Positions 44,259 to 53,829 of a DNA stretch of 64,000 nt are shown piece after piece. The translations under genes were made by a program, and so were the position numbers. Within the stretch, counting starts at the first letter, position 1. The number at the start of each line of letters is the position of its first letter. The DNA comes from Streptomyces tropicalis (GTDB taxonomy: Bacteria > Actinomycetota > Actinomycetes > Streptomycetales > Streptomycetaceae): positions 1 through 64,000 of the forward strand of contig NZ_JARJBB010000023.1 of assembly GCF_029269835.1 (NCBI RefSeq), read 5' to 3'. Under the pieces are notes generated by a model that saw nothing but the letters and a program-made list of their open reading frames with translations, was not told the origin of the DNA and did no database searches.

Positions 44259-44710
44259 TCAGCGGGCCATCCAACAGTCCATCTCCCGCGCCCGCGTGTC
44301 CAGCGCAGTGGCGACGGCGGCAGATGCGTTCCGGGGATTGCTGGGAACCTGCACGTTGCTCTGAACGCCGCCCCCTACGCGGGCGGACCCCGTTTCGGTC
44401 ATCTCCACCTCGATTCCCGCGCGCCGCGCAAGCGCGACCGCCGTCGCCACGAACCCCTCGGAAAGCGCAATGACCACTGAGTGTCCCGTCCGGCAGTGCC
44501 AGGCGACCAGGCCGCGTGCGAACTCCGCCTAAACGGCCAGATCGATCTCGAGTGTGTCCGGGTCGCCCCATTGATGGCCCTGGCCGATTCCCGAGGGCAG
44601 CTTGAGCTCCGCCTCAAAGGCCGCAACCTGTCGTAAGAACAGGCGGCCGGCACCGTTTGACCGGTTCCACACTGTCTCGCCACCGAGGTCGAATCCATGC
44701 TCATCGCCGG
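44259..44710 (-). pseudogene. Hypothetical gene interrupted by TAG
   Basis: One minus-strand frame reads SNGAGRLFLRQVAAFEAELK, LPSGIGQGHQWGDPDTLEID, LAV, then TAG (44529-44531), then AEFARGLVAWHCRTGHSVVI, ALSEGFVATAVALARRAGIE, VEMTETGSARVGGGVQSNVQ to a stop at 44259. Both sides look like parts of one protein. No family is recognised, and the 5' end is unclear. Confidence 0.45.
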
Positions 44711-45108
44711 TTCCCCCTGCTCGGCCGCTCCGGCACAGGGTAGAAGAGCAGGATGGTGAGACACCCGGGCGTCTCACCACCTTGCGTCGTTCGTCATCGA
44801 GATCATGTTCCCGGTCGACGGCGGCTTTCGTGGCGTAATAGGAGTGGGCCCGGGCAGTGCAACGGGTGAGGATAGGCAAACCGGCCCAGGCGACTGGGAT
44901 GCTCCCCCCGGGCCTGCTGCCTGAGGCGGAAGTCTCCAGTTCCGGTGACACCGGTCGCTGCTGCGGCAGCCTGGGAGCGGCCCGGGTGGCGCTACTGGTT
45001 CAGCTACGCCCCCACCGCTCGACGTTTCCCCAGGTCAGGCATCGAAGTACTGCTGGAGTATGAGGGCCTGTCTCGAAGTCGGTTGTGAGCTTGTGACAAG
45101 ATCGCGGG
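44711..45108. other. No convincing gene
   Basis: Possible continuation of the upstream end of the interrupted gene, then the leader of the VOC gene. No signature seen. Confidence 0.45.
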
Positions 45109-45519
45109 ATGCTGCGACTCACTGATTTCATTATCGACTGTCCGGACACGATGAAGCTGGCGGCTTTCTACTCCGAGGTGACGGGCCGTCCGATCAAGGA
45201 GGGCAGCTCCGAGGACTGGGCCGGGATCCAGTTCGGCGAGATCGAGCTGGCATTCATCCGGGTGGACGACTACCGCGCTCCGCAGTGGCCCGACAGCGAG
45301 CACCCCAAGCAGTTCCACCTCGACTTCGAAGTGGACGAGATCGAGTCCGAGCAGCGCCGCATCCTCGACCTCGGCGCGACGCTGAGGCAGGACTTCATCG
45401 GCCCCAACGGCTACGGCTGGCAGGTCTACACCGACCCGATCGGCCACCCCTTCTGCCTGTGCCGCAACAAGGGCGTCATCTGGACCGACCAGGGCCCGAT
45501 GTGGCCCAAGCGCGACTAA
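45109..45519 (+). CDS. VOC (glyoxalase-like) family protein
   Basis: 136 residues from the ATG at 45109. Two beta-alpha-beta-beta-beta modules: LRLTDFIIDCPDTMKLAAFY, SEVTGRPIKEGSS...IELAFIRVDDYRAP and FHLDFEVDEIESEQRRILDL, GATLRQDF...WQVYTDPIGHPFCLC. The second has the H(L)DF start and GHPFCL end of VOC proteins, a superfamily that includes glyoxalases, dioxygenases and antibiotic-binding proteins. Full length and monocistronic; the substrate is unknown. Confidence 0.85.
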   Translation: MLRLTDFIIDCPDTMKLAAFYSEVTGRPIKEGSSEDWAGIQFGEIELAFIRVDDYRAPQWPDSEHPKQFHLDFEVDEIESEQRRILDLGATLRQDFIGPNGYGWQVYTDPIGHPFCLCRNKGVIWTDQGPMWPKRD

Positions 45520-45576
45520 AAGCGGGGAGCCGTCTGGCCGCCAATGTGACGAAGGGACGGCTACGGCTGACGCAAG

Positions 45577-46167
45577 TCAGGGGCCCGTGTCGTTGGCCCA
45601 TTCGTGCCATTGGTCCACGCGCATGAGGTTCGCCGGCCTTTCGTAGCCGCCACTCCCGGGGTGTGCGCCGTCGTCGGCCATGGCCTCCCGAGTCCACACA
45701 GGGTCGACGGCCAGGTGCTCGGTGGTGCCGATGAACGGGACGCCACGTGATCGACAGAGCGCGGCCATCTCGTCGGCGAGTCTCGAAGTCCGCCGCAGAT
45801 GCTCCGTACCTGCGCCGATGACCGGTGGTGTACCCACTACCAGCGGCGCGATCGCCCGACGCCGGCATCCATCGAGGATCGAGGCCAGATTACCCAGGCA
45901 GCGATCCGCGGCGACACGGACCCTGCCGCCCTCTTCGACGGCGCCACTGCTGCCGAAGGAGATGACCAGCCGATTGTCGGCATCGGGCAGAGTCCGGGAC
46001 CCTACCTCCTGCCAGCAGCGGCGCATGACGTCCTCGGAGGTGCTGCGTCCGATGCCGAGGTTGAACGCTGTGATGTCGTCACGGGCGGCAGCGAGCACCC
46101 GGCCGACCCGTCCCCGGTAGTCCGGGTCGCCGATCCCCTGGACGAAGGAGTCGCCGATGAAACACAT
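45577..46167 (-). CDS. SGNH/GDSL-type hydrolase
   Basis: The ATG at 46167 is eight bases after AGGAG, so MCFIGDSFVQGIGDPDYRGR is the true start; longer frames exist but lack a site. 196 residues, cytoplasmic. Block I (FIGDSFVQG) supplies the nucleophile Ser, block III/V regions are NRLVISFGSSGAVEEGG and ADDGAHPGSGGY (Asp-x-x-His dyad). Family members are esterases or lipases acting on small acyl esters. Complete and convergent with the VOC gene. Confidence 0.87.
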   Translation of the reverse strand: MCFIGDSFVQGIGDPDYRGRVGRVLAAARDDITAFNLGIGRSTSEDVMRRCWQEVGSRTLPDADNRLVISFGSSGAVEEGGRVRVAADRCLGNLASILDGCRRRAIAPLVVGTPPVIGAGTEHLRRTSRLADEMAALCRSRGVPFIGTTEHLAVDPVWTREAMADDGAHPGSGGYERPANLMRVDQWHEWANDTGP

Positions 46168-46338
46168 GCGCAATCTCCTGCTCATCCGGCCAACCATACG
46201 GAGACTGGCCGTACATGGACGCAGTGGAAGTTCACGATGTGCTCTGAGAGGAGCCGTGCCCTCTGCATGGGCCCTCGTCACGTCGTCGATCAATGCACAT
46301 TGACCAGGCAGGGATCAGAGTGGGGGACGACGAATCGT

Positions 46339-47118
46339 CTAGGGGCCGAGTTGATCGGCTACTTTGAGGAACTCGCCTTCGGTCAGGAGCCGGTCTGCGG
46401 CGTGCACATCGAAGGTGTATCCGGCGGCGTACCAGGTCAGATGCTGCTCACCCAGTGGGCCGCGCTCCATGTGGCCGGGGTGGCCGTGGACCGACACGGA
46501 TGTTCCCGGTCCTTCAGTGATCCGACCGGTGGTCTGGCTGATGCTCAGGGAGCCCGTGTCCCCTCCCTGGCCGGGATTCCTGAGGTAAGTGACCGTCCAC
46601 GAGGGCGTCCGGGTGCGCCGGTACGGGGGCTGGGTGACGTCGCCCGGACCGATGGGCTTGTCGGATGGCGCATAGCCCTTGGGGAGGTAGCGGGGATGGT
46701 CGATGTGAGGGGCCTCGAAGGGCCGGATGATGTCGTGCGAGACGGCGTCGGAGAGCGTCCTGCCTCCCAGCGGGCGGCCCAGGGTCGTGGTGAGCGCCCG
46801 CTGATTGTCTCCCCCGTCTCCGATGCACGCGGCGTTCTTGGGCACAGAAGCGTGCTGCTTGCGCTCCAATTCCAGTGAGACCGTCCGCGCGGATTCGTGA
46901 GCCACCAGGCGGGGCTCGTCCTCGCAGCCGGTCCAGATCACGGGGGTGGTCAGCGTGCGACCGTCGCCGCTGATCAGCACGTCGCCGGGCACGGAGGCGT
47001 CGTAGGTGTGCGAGCGGTCCCAGAGCGCCCAGCCGCCGGCCACGGCTGCGATCAGGCAGGCCAGTGCTATGGCAGCCCACGTCGTGCGCTGCAGACGCCG
47101 TTGGCCTGTCTTGGGCAT
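46339..47118 (-). CDS. Membrane-anchored hypothetical protein
   Basis: The ATG at 47118 is seven bases after GGAG; 259 residues. A basic start (MPKTGQRRLQRTT) and one membrane helix (WAAIALACLIAAVAGGWALW) are followed by an extracellular domain with two Cys (VIWTGCEDEPRLVAHESART, HASVPKNAACIGDGGD) and a beta-rich C-terminal half (WTVTYLRNPGQGGDTGSLSI...TWYAAGYTFDVHAADRLLTE). No family recognised. It is the lone neighbour of the truncated protease gene. Confidence 0.75.
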   Translation of the reverse strand: MPKTGQRRLQRTTWAAIALACLIAAVAGGWALWDRSHTYDASVPGDVLISGDGRTLTTPVIWTGCEDEPRLVAHESARTVSLELERKQHASVPKNAACIGDGGDNQRALTTTLGRPLGGRTLSDAVSHDIIRPFEAPHIDHPRYLPKGYAPSDKPIGPGDVTQPPYRRTRTPSWTVTYLRNPGQGGDTGSLSISQTTGRITEGPGTSVSVHGHPGHMERGPLGEQHLTWYAAGYTFDVHAADRLLTEGEFLKVADQLGP

Positions 47119-47234
47119 GGTCACACTCCACAATCTTTGGCCAGTGACCGGGCCGATCCTGGCTTTTTCAGGCGGGCTGGGTGAGTGCGGCGGGCCGCAG
47201 GTTCAGCGGGGCGGCCCACCGGTCGCTCAGCGGT

Positions 47235-47962
47235 TCACTTTGAGGTGACCAGGGTCCAGTTCATGTCGGTCAAGGTCTGGAAGATCGGCACGAAGTACAC
47301 GCCCTGGACGCACCAAGGGGTTCTCACGCCGCTGTCGAGAACGTACTCGGACGACGGGCAGGTGACTGTCCGGTCGAGGGCCGTGATCATTCCCCGCGCC
47401 TCATCGGCCGAGTAGTTGTTCACGCCGGCGAAGACGGGGCCGCCGCTGTCGCCGTTCACTGCTGCGATGCGGTCCGGAGTGAGCGACGTGGAATAGGCGA
47501 GATCGGTGATCGGGCGGTAGACGCCGTTCGCTCCCGTGACCCCGATGTCCGTCTTGGAGATCTGCACGTTGCAGTGAACGCCGGAGTTGGCACCGTCGGT
47601 GCAGACGTAGTCTCCTACGTTGTTGTGTCCCCAGCCGGTGACAGCCTTCGAGTACCCGTCGGTCTCGTTCGCAGGTCCGTCATAGAGGCGACCGGCGGAC
47701 TGTCCGGACGGCAAGTGGATGCCCAGGGCGTCGTCCGAAGCGCGTCGCTGGGCGCTGTCGGTGGCACCGATGAGCTTCCCGCCCCAGTAGGTGTGCCACA
47801 CGGTGTCGCCCCCATTGCAGTGGTAGGCCGTGCTCAGCTCGTCCTGGCCGTCGGAGGTCTTGACGCTGAACGAGCTGGAACAGATACCCCCGGCGGGGTT
47901 CCGCAGGGCCGACCCTCCGTACCACGGAGTGTTGTCCTCCTGGCGCGAAGAGAGGTCCTGGG
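47235..47962 (-). pseudogene. Trypsin-like serine protease, 5' end replaced by an IS fragment
   Basis: The minus-strand frame runs from about 47962: SEAQDLSSRQEDNTPWYGGS, ALRNPAGGICSSSFSVKTSD, ELSTAYHC (catalytic His), TGWGHNNVGDYVCTDGAN, then AAVNGDSGGPVFAG (catalytic Ser) and four Cys to the stop at 47235. It resembles a secreted chymotrypsin-fold enzyme. No start codon precedes the His region in this frame; the signal peptide and propeptide are missing because sequence upstream of about 47963 belongs to an IS5-type transposase. Confidence 0.8.
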
Positions 47963-48040
47963 CTTCTGACCCTGCTCGACAGCCAAGTGCAGCTTGGTCG
48001 TGGCCCCGCCGCGCGAACGCCCCAGCCCCCGATGTGGCCG
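47963..48040 (-). mobile_element. Short IS5-family transposase fragment
   Basis: On the minus strand: GRSRGGATTKLHLAVEQGQK, P. This is the same DDE-domain segment as in the fragment at 4.7 kb. It directly abuts the broken protease gene. Confidence 0.7.
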
Positions 48041-48234
48041 CCGCGGCCCACGCGGCGCTCGTCTACCGGATGCACGCGCTGCCGGTCACGGCGCTGTTCG
48101 CGCCGTGGCCGATCAGCCGACTGGTGCATGCCTCCACAGTGCCGGTCGGACACCTCATGCGCCCGTGCGTCGTCCACCGCTCCAGCACCCCGGCCGCGCC
48201 GGCCGCCGTCCGGTGGTCGGCGCGGCGCGCAGGA

Positions 48235-50148
48235 TCAGCGGTCGGAGCCGTCGCCGAGCGCGTCGGTGGCAGCGGAAAGAGCCAACGCCGGCTGCCGGGG
48301 CCCCCGAGGGAAGGGCATGAGGATGCGCTCGGCGTGCTGTTCCTCGTGCAGGTCGACGCGCCGGGCCTCCAGCAGGTGGCGCAGGCTGAGGATCCCCTCG
48401 ACGTGTCCCGGTCGGTCGCGTGGGACGACGACGACGCGGGTCACGTGCTGGCCGGCCATACGGTTGGCGATGGTCCGCAGCGTTTCGTCCGGGTGAGCGG
48501 TGATCGCGGGGCGGGCGAGGTCGCTCAGCGGGCGGGTGTCGTCCGGGTCGCCGTGCAGGAGCTCGGTGCGGGTGACGACACCGATGAGGCGTCCGCCGTC
48601 GTCGAGGACCGGGTAGAGCCGCTGGGCGAGCAGGCCGTCGCCGTCGGCGCTGTGGTGGGCCTCTCGGAGCAGCGCGGTAGCGCCGCCGGCACTCTGATCC
48701 CTGCGGAACGTGGTGGTGGCCGGGGTTTCGAGTTGGCGGACGAGATGGACTTCGAGGGGGTCGACGGAGTACTCGCGGGTGAGGTGCAGGCCACGGCGGG
48801 CGATCTTCTCGGTGAGGACGGACCTCTTGAGGATGATCACCGAGAGCAGATAGGCCGAGGACGCGGTGATGACCATGGGGATGAGGGCGTTCATCTCATG
48901 GGTCAGCTCCAGGCAGAAGACGATGCCGGTGAGGGGCGAGCGCATCACTCCGCCGAGGACGCCCGCCAGGGACACCAGGGCCCAGAAGCCCGGACTGACG
49001 GAGGGGAAGACCAGCCCTTCGGCGGCCCCCAGTGCACCGCCGATCATGAACATGGGGGCGAGCACGCCGCCGGAGGTGCCGGATCCGAGAGAGAGACCCC
49101 AGATGAGGGTCTTGACGACGAGGATGCCGAGGATGAGTCCGACGGTGGCACGGCCGGTGAGGAGCTGGTCGATGACGTCGTACCCGACACCCAGCGCGCG
49201 CGGCTCCGCCAGACCACCGATGCCGATGACGGCGCCGCCGAGGGCAGGCCACCACATCCAGTGCAGGGGCACCCTGGCGAACAGGTCCTCGGAGAAGTAC
49301 ACGAGCCAGGTGGCCAGGAGGGCGAGCAGCCCCGCGACGATTCCCGCGACGATGCACAACGCGTACGTGGAGACGGGCAGCTGGGCGGGGACGTGGGCGC
49401 CGCCGAAGAGCGGAGCGGTGCCCAGGATCGGCCCGCGCACGACGGTGGCGGTGACCGCGCCGACCGCGACGGGCAGGTAGGAGCGGGGCCGCCATTCGAA
49501 GAGCAGGAGCTCGACGGCGAGCAGGATCGCGGCGAGCGGCGCGTTGAAGGTGGCCGCCATGCCGGCGGCGGATCCCGCCACCAGGAGCGTCTTGCGTTCG
49601 TCGGTGGTGACGCGCAGGAACTGGGCGAGGATCGAGCCGACCGCGCCGCCGGTCATGATGATCGGCCCTTCGGCGCCGAACGGCCCGCCGGTGCCGATGG
49701 ATATCGCGGACGACACCGGCTTGAGGACGGCGAGCCGGGGCTGAACCTTGCTGCCGCCGACCAGGATCGACTCGATGGCCTCCGGCATGCCGTGCCCACG
49801 GATCTTCTCGGAGCCGAACCGGGCCATCAGCCCGATGATCAGGCCTCCGAGCACCGGCATGAACAGGATCAGCCACCAGTGCGCGGTACTGCCCGGAGTG
49901 GTCTGGCCGAAGGAGAGACGGCCGTGGAAGCAGAGGTTGGTGAACAGCGCGATCAGCTTGAGCAGCCCCACGGCGACCAACGCGGCAACCGCGCCGACGG
50001 GGGCGGCCAGCGCGGTGATGACCACGACCCGCGGCAGGACTTGGAAGTCCCCCAGGTGGGCGATCTTCACGCCGGCGTGGGGACCGGATGGCGCGGACTC
50101 TGCCTCCGCCGGCTTCTTCGGTTTGTGGGCAGTATCGGCCGTGGGCAC
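48235..50148 (-). CDS. ClC-type chloride channel/transporter with CBS domains
   Basis: GTG at 50148 lies six bases after GGAGG, better than the ATG at 50166 that has no site; 637 residues. Signature loops are present: GTGGPFGAEGPI (with the gating Glu), GSGTSGGVLAPMFMIGG and GVMRSPLTGIVFCLELTHEM. There are about ten membrane helices, followed by a cytoplasmic region with a tandem CBS pair (YPVLDDGGRLIGVVTRTELL; ITAHPDETLRTIANRMAGQH). The CBS pair would bind adenosine nucleotides and adjust channel activity. Monocistronic; roles in pH or anion homeostasis are likely but unproven. Confidence 0.93.
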   Translation of the reverse strand: MPTADTAHKPKKPAEAESAPSGPHAGVKIAHLGDFQVLPRVVVITALAAPVGAVAALVAVGLLKLIALFTNLCFHGRLSFGQTTPGSTAHWWLILFMPVLGGLIIGLMARFGSEKIRGHGMPEAIESILVGGSKVQPRLAVLKPVSSAISIGTGGPFGAEGPIIMTGGAVGSILAQFLRVTTDERKTLLVAGSAAGMAATFNAPLAAILLAVELLLFEWRPRSYLPVAVGAVTATVVRGPILGTAPLFGGAHVPAQLPVSTYALCIVAGIVAGLLALLATWLVYFSEDLFARVPLHWMWWPALGGAVIGIGGLAEPRALGVGYDVIDQLLTGRATVGLILGILVVKTLIWGLSLGSGTSGGVLAPMFMIGGALGAAEGLVFPSVSPGFWALVSLAGVLGGVMRSPLTGIVFCLELTHEMNALIPMVITASSAYLLSVIILKRSVLTEKIARRGLHLTREYSVDPLEVHLVRQLETPATTTFRRDQSAGGATALLREAHHSADGDGLLAQRLYPVLDDGGRLIGVVTRTELLHGDPDDTRPLSDLARPAITAHPDETLRTIANRMAGQHVTRVVVVPRDRPGHVEGILSLRHLLEARRVDLHEEQHAERILMPFPRGPRQPALALSAATDALGDGSDR

Positions 50149-50400
50149 GAAGTACCTCCATTTCATGCGTTGTTGAGGCAGTGAGGGAGCAGTCCACCGT
50201 TGCCGCGCGCACGAGCAGGGCCGTCAGCATCCGCGGAAAGCGGAGTCGACGGCCCGGCACGGGGCTGCACGGTGGAGGAGCGGGCGCCTTTGCCCTGGAA
50301 GGAGACGGAAGGGGGGTCCGGGACGTAAGGAGATCCCGTTGAGGCTCCGGGGAGCACGGCCCGGCAGGGCCCGACGGGGCGGCGGCGGGGGGTGTCGCTG

Positions 50401-50652
50401 TCAGTCTTGGCGGGGGCGGGCGGAGTCCACTCTGCCGGGGCGCAGAATTCGTATGCGCCCGCTTTCGCAGGCCGGGCAATGCCCCGACTTGAGCGGCGAG
50501 GTCACCTTCCGCCCGGCTACGAAGTAGTCGGCGTGCAGGCGGTCGTACTCATCGGTGGTGAGGCGGATGTCGTACTCGGCCTCCCATCCGTGTCCGCACC
50601 TGAGACAGACAAATGAATATGCTCGGTGAATCAGCTCCATGCCCATAGCCAT
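50401..50652 (-). CDS. Small zinc-ribbon protein
   Basis: ATG at 50652 with AGGGA upstream; 83 residues. CLRCGHGW near residue 18 and CPACESGR near residue 66 form one C-x2-C...C-x2-C zinc ribbon around a YDIRLTTDEYDRLHADYFVA helix. Function unknown. It is divergent from the MarR gene, sharing a promoter region with an operator-like palindrome. Confidence 0.8.
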   Translation of the reverse strand: MAMGMELIHRAYSFVCLRCGHGWEAEYDIRLTTDEYDRLHADYFVAGRKVTSPLKSGHCPACESGRIRILRPGRVDSARPRQD

Positions 50653-50714
50653 CACATCCCTTGACCGGCCCTGTCGCACCCGTGCGAGGACCGGATCGAT
50701 GCCCCCAGGGTAAC

Positions 50715-50729
50715 ATTGCAGTGTGCAAT
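50715..50729. promoter_or_regulatory. MarR-type operator
   Basis: ATTGCA-GTG-TGCAAT, a perfect inverted repeat with six-base arms, lies in the divergent promoter region between the zinc-ribbon gene and the MarR gene. TTGCA...TGCAA is a typical MarR-family half-site pattern. Confidence 0.7.
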
Positions 50730-50756
50730 AAAAAGCAACGACCGGATGATGGACAC

Positions 50757-51332
50757 ATGGACAGGCAGATGGGCCGAGACGCCACGCACAACCAGGTGCC
50801 GCCGTCGGCGGATGAAGACGACCTCGACGAGGATGATCTTGCCGAGGAGACCACGGAGGTGACCGCCGCCCTCATGGCGGCTTCACGGTTCCTGGTCGCA
50901 CTGTCGGCCCGCGCACTCGCCGAGGTCAGCAGCACGCTGACGCTGCCGCAACTGCGCGCCTTGGTGGTCCTGCACGGCTGCGGGCCGGTCAAGCTCGCCG
51001 AGCTGGCCACCACGCTGGGAGTGAACCCCTCGACGGCTCTGCGCATGGTGGAGCGTCTGGAAGCCGGCGGCCTCGTCGACCGCAGGACCAACCCGGACAA
51101 CCGCCGAGAGGTCGTCCTGCGGCTCACCGGAACCGGCACTGACCTGGTGCGGACCGTGCTCGACCACCGGCACCGGGAGATCGCCGCGCTGGTGGGCAGG
51201 CTGCCCGGCCATCTGCGTTCCGGTCTTGTCGTCGGCCTGCGGGCACTGATGGCGGTCGCGGACAGCCCGGTGATCGGCCCGCACCCATCCGCCGGGGCCC
51301 AGGACATAGTGACGGGCGACTCCGGCATCTGA
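50757..51332 (+). CDS. MarR-family transcriptional regulator
   Basis: 191 residues from the ATG at 50757 (no strong ribosome-binding site; an ATG 12 bases on is possible). An acidic N-terminal extension (DEDDLDEDDLAEETTEVTAA) precedes a complete MarR winged-helix domain: LPQLRALVVLHGCGPVKLAE, LATTLGVNPSTALRMVERLE, AGGLVDRRTNPDNRREVVLR, LTGTGTDLV. It probably controls itself and the divergent zinc-ribbon gene through the palindrome between them. Confidence 0.9.
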   Translation: MDRQMGRDATHNQVPPSADEDDLDEDDLAEETTEVTAALMAASRFLVALSARALAEVSSTLTLPQLRALVVLHGCGPVKLAELATTLGVNPSTALRMVERLEAGGLVDRRTNPDNRREVVLRLTGTGTDLVRTVLDHRHREIAALVGRLPGHLRSGLVVGLRALMAVADSPVIGPHPSAGAQDIVTGDSGI

Positions 51333-52172
51333 GCCGACTCGGCAGGGCGGCGACGGGAGCAGGCCCTCTGCCCTCTTCGAGGTGAGGGGCCGGCCTTGAC
51401 GGCGGGCCGGGTCCGTGAGGTCTTCGCGACGCTCGACAAGCAGGAGCGGTCGGCACCGCTCTCCGCACCAGCTGCAGAAATGCCCTCCCGTTTCCCCTTC
51501 GGGAGCCCGCATGCCGGGCGCCGCGCGCCGCACGGCTGGGCCCCGCCGAAGCCGCGTCCCCTGGGCTCTACCCGCTCCTGACGTCGGGGCGTGCCACGGG
51601 TGGCGCAGCGGCTCACTCGGACGCGTCATCGAGCACGACCGTGGGAGAACCGCGCCTTAGCGTCGTAGTGCCCTGCCGCGTGACAGGACGGCAGGGCTGG
51701 GCGGCCCCCTACCTGCGCCCTGGTGACGGGGCCGCCCATCACCCGCGGATGAGGTCCGGCAGCAGCCACCTGATCGCGCCTCGAGGCATCACCCACCCGA
51801 TGCTGACGACGTCCACCGATGGCGACACGACCGAGTCGTATTTGGTGTGGTTCGAGCGGGCCCGGGGATCCCTGCGGGCGCGAGGAGCATCTGGTCCTGC
51901 CCTGTCTCCCCGCGCCCAGCGGGAAGGTCCCGCCCCCACGCAGCACAGCAGGGTCCCCGCGCGGGGGAAGGAGGAGCACATGGAGCGGACCCAGGTCCTG
52001 CTCCTGAACTCCCGGCACGTTGCTGGATCGGGAGCTGGAGCGTCTGCTCGGCCACGGGCTGGCAGCAACGCCGCAACCTCCGGATGGTCGCTGATCACGC
52101 CGAGGCGCGGGCTGTCTGGGCCGTCCGAGTGAACCTCACCGACTTCGACTGCCCATTCGACGGGGGGCGGCC
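51333..52172. other. No convincing gene
   Basis: A long stretch of unassigned sequence ending in the IS630 remnant. Open frames are Arg/Pro-rich. Possible scraps of the missing N-terminal part of that transposase near 52000 are not recognisable. Confidence 0.4.
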
Positions 52173-52443
52173 AAGAACAGGGTCGAGCTGTGCTTCACCC
52201 CGGCGAACGCTTCCTGGGCGAACCCCATCGAGGCGCACTTCGGGCCCCTGCAGCAGTTCACCCTCGCCACCTCCAACCACCCCCACCACATCGTCCGGAC
52301 CCGGGAACTGCACCGTTGTCTGCGCTGACTCAACACCAACGCACGGCACCCCGACGTCCTGGCCGCCCAGCGCCGTGAACCCGCCCGCATCCGCCGCGAG
52401 AAAGGCATCCGCTGGGCCCGCCCACGCCGTGAAGCTGCGTGAT
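52173..52443 (+). mobile_element. IS630-family transposase C-terminal remnant with Trp-to-stop
   Basis: The plus-strand frame reads KNRVELCFTPANASWANPIE, AHFGPLQQFTLATSNHPHHI, VRTRELHRCLR, then TGA (52326-52328), then LNTNARHPDVLAAQRREPAR, IRREKGIRWARPRREAA. Full-length relatives have LRWRNANARHPD, so TGA replaces Trp. The Glu of NPIEAHFG is the last DDE residue. The first two thirds of the gene are missing. Confidence 0.85.
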
Positions 52444-52483
52444 CACGCGGGGACCCCTCCGAGCGGTGCCCAGTGCCACCAGC

Positions 52484-52801
52484 TCATTTCGCCAACCGGA
52501 AGTGAACGATGGTGATGTTGTCGTTCGGCCCGATGTCGGGGTAGTGGTACCGCAGCCTGTCGTGAAGCTCGGCAAGGTCACGAAAACCGTCCGCGCGGGC
52601 ATCTGCCTCGCTCAACTGGGCAACGGTTTTCGCAATGACCTGTGTGATGACACCCGGCAACACCACTTCGTTGTCCAACTCGAACACGAGGCTCACTGCG
52701 CCCGTCTCCACCGGGTCGCGGAAACGCACCGTGGTCGTCTTCCGTTCGGCACGTACGGCATCGAGATAGTCGGGATGGAAGTACAGCGACTGAGAGGTCA
52801 T
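52484..52801 (-). CDS. ASCH domain protein (short form)
   Basis: 105 residues from the ATG at 52801. A compact single ASCH domain: LYFHPDYLDAVRAERKTTTV, RFRDPVETGAVSLVFELDNE, VVLPGVITQVIAKTV, with a C-terminal helix and strand (LHDRLRYHYPDIGPNDNITI, VHFRLAK). PUA-like, probably nucleic-acid or nucleoside binding. Intact and monocistronic; independent of the longer ASCH gene at 0.8 kb. Confidence 0.82.
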   Translation of the reverse strand: MTSQSLYFHPDYLDAVRAERKTTTVRFRDPVETGAVSLVFELDNEVVLPGVITQVIAKTVAQLSEADARADGFRDLAELHDRLRYHYPDIGPNDNITIVHFRLAK

Positions 52802-52876
52802 CGGCGCACCCTAACGCTACGAGCGAAGCCCACTGTGGCCGGGCGTCGCGGGCCGGTGAAGGTTCCGGTCACAGCA

Positions 52877-53506
52877 CTAGTCGAAGCGGGCCAGCAAGTG
52901 GGCGTCGAGGAAACCCCGTTCGGAGGCCGGGTCGTGGAGCAGCCGGGCGAACGTGACGAGCCCGGCCCCGGCCAGCAACTCGGCGAACCGGTCCACCGGC
53001 CAGCTGTAGGCGGGCGTCACCTTGTGATCGAAGCGGACCGGCTCCGGTCCCTCGGTCGCGAAGAACGAGACCAGGAGCAGGCCCCCTGGGGCCAGGACAC
53101 GTACCTGCTCGGCGAGGAGCGCCGGCAATTCCCCGGGCGGGGTATGGATCATCGAGTAATGGGCCAGCACGCCGCCGAGCGAGTCGTCCTCGACCGGCAG
53201 GGCCTCCATCCGCGCCTCGTCGAACCGCAGCGCCGGATGGGCCTGCCGGGCGTGGTCGACCATGCCCGGGGAGAGGTCGAGCCCGAAGGCGTCCAGCCCC
53301 AAGTCGTGCAGCATGGCGGTCAGATGTCCCGGCCCGCACCCGACGTCGACTGCTCGTAGGTTCCCCGTCCCGCGCACCAACTCGGCGAAAGTTCCGATCA
53401 TGGACCGTGCGAACGGCCGTGACTCCAGCCGATCAGCGAACATGGACGCATACAGCTCGACGACCCCGTCGTAGGCCGCCCTGGTCTCACCCTGGTGCTC
53501 CGTCAC
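52877..53506 (-). CDS. Class I SAM-dependent methyltransferase
   Basis: A GTG at 53506 gives MTEHQGETRAAYDGVVELYA; 209 residues. No clear ribosome-binding site, so a slightly different start is possible. Motif I AVDVGCGPGHLTAMLHDLGL, the acidic motif II GLDLSPGMVDHA, ARMEALPVEDDSLGGVLAHY and the post-III VLAPGGLLLVSFF define a Rossmann-fold methyltransferase of the UbiE/type 11 kind. Substrate unknown; small-molecule methylation is usual. Confidence 0.88.
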   Translation of the reverse strand: MTEHQGETRAAYDGVVELYASMFADRLESRPFARSMIGTFAELVRGTGNLRAVDVGCGPGHLTAMLHDLGLDAFGLDLSPGMVDHARQAHPALRFDEARMEALPVEDDSLGGVLAHYSMIHTPPGELPALLAEQVRVLAPGGLLLVSFFATEGPEPVRFDHKVTPAYSWPVDRFAELLAGAGLVTFARLLHDPASERGFLDAHLLARFD

Positions 53507-53829
53507 GGAAGGGAAGCTAACACCACGCACGTCCGGAACTCCTCCGGACCCTGCGCCGACCCCCGCACTGAGCGACTGACTGAGTCTCTTCGCCTTGTGG
53601 ACCAGGGCGCCCGCCACACCGACGCGGCGCGACAGCATGGCCACTGATCGGGTGACGCCGACGCAGTGGGGTGGGGGCCGCAACGCACCAGGCTTCCGTG
53701 CCGTTGAGGAAGGCGTTCGGAGTCTCAACCCATCGGCGCAGATGCTTCGTTGGTTTCCCACCCTGCCGCACTCCACCTGCCCCACGTGCTGGTCGAGTGG
53801 TCACGATGCTCATCGTCACCCGTGAGACA

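Noticed and set aside
47830..50184. A 784-codon open frame on the plus strand across the ClC channel gene
   Set aside because: It is exactly antisense to the strongly recognisable ClC/CBS gene and has highly biased G/E/D composition without any domain. Such shadows are usual at this GC content.
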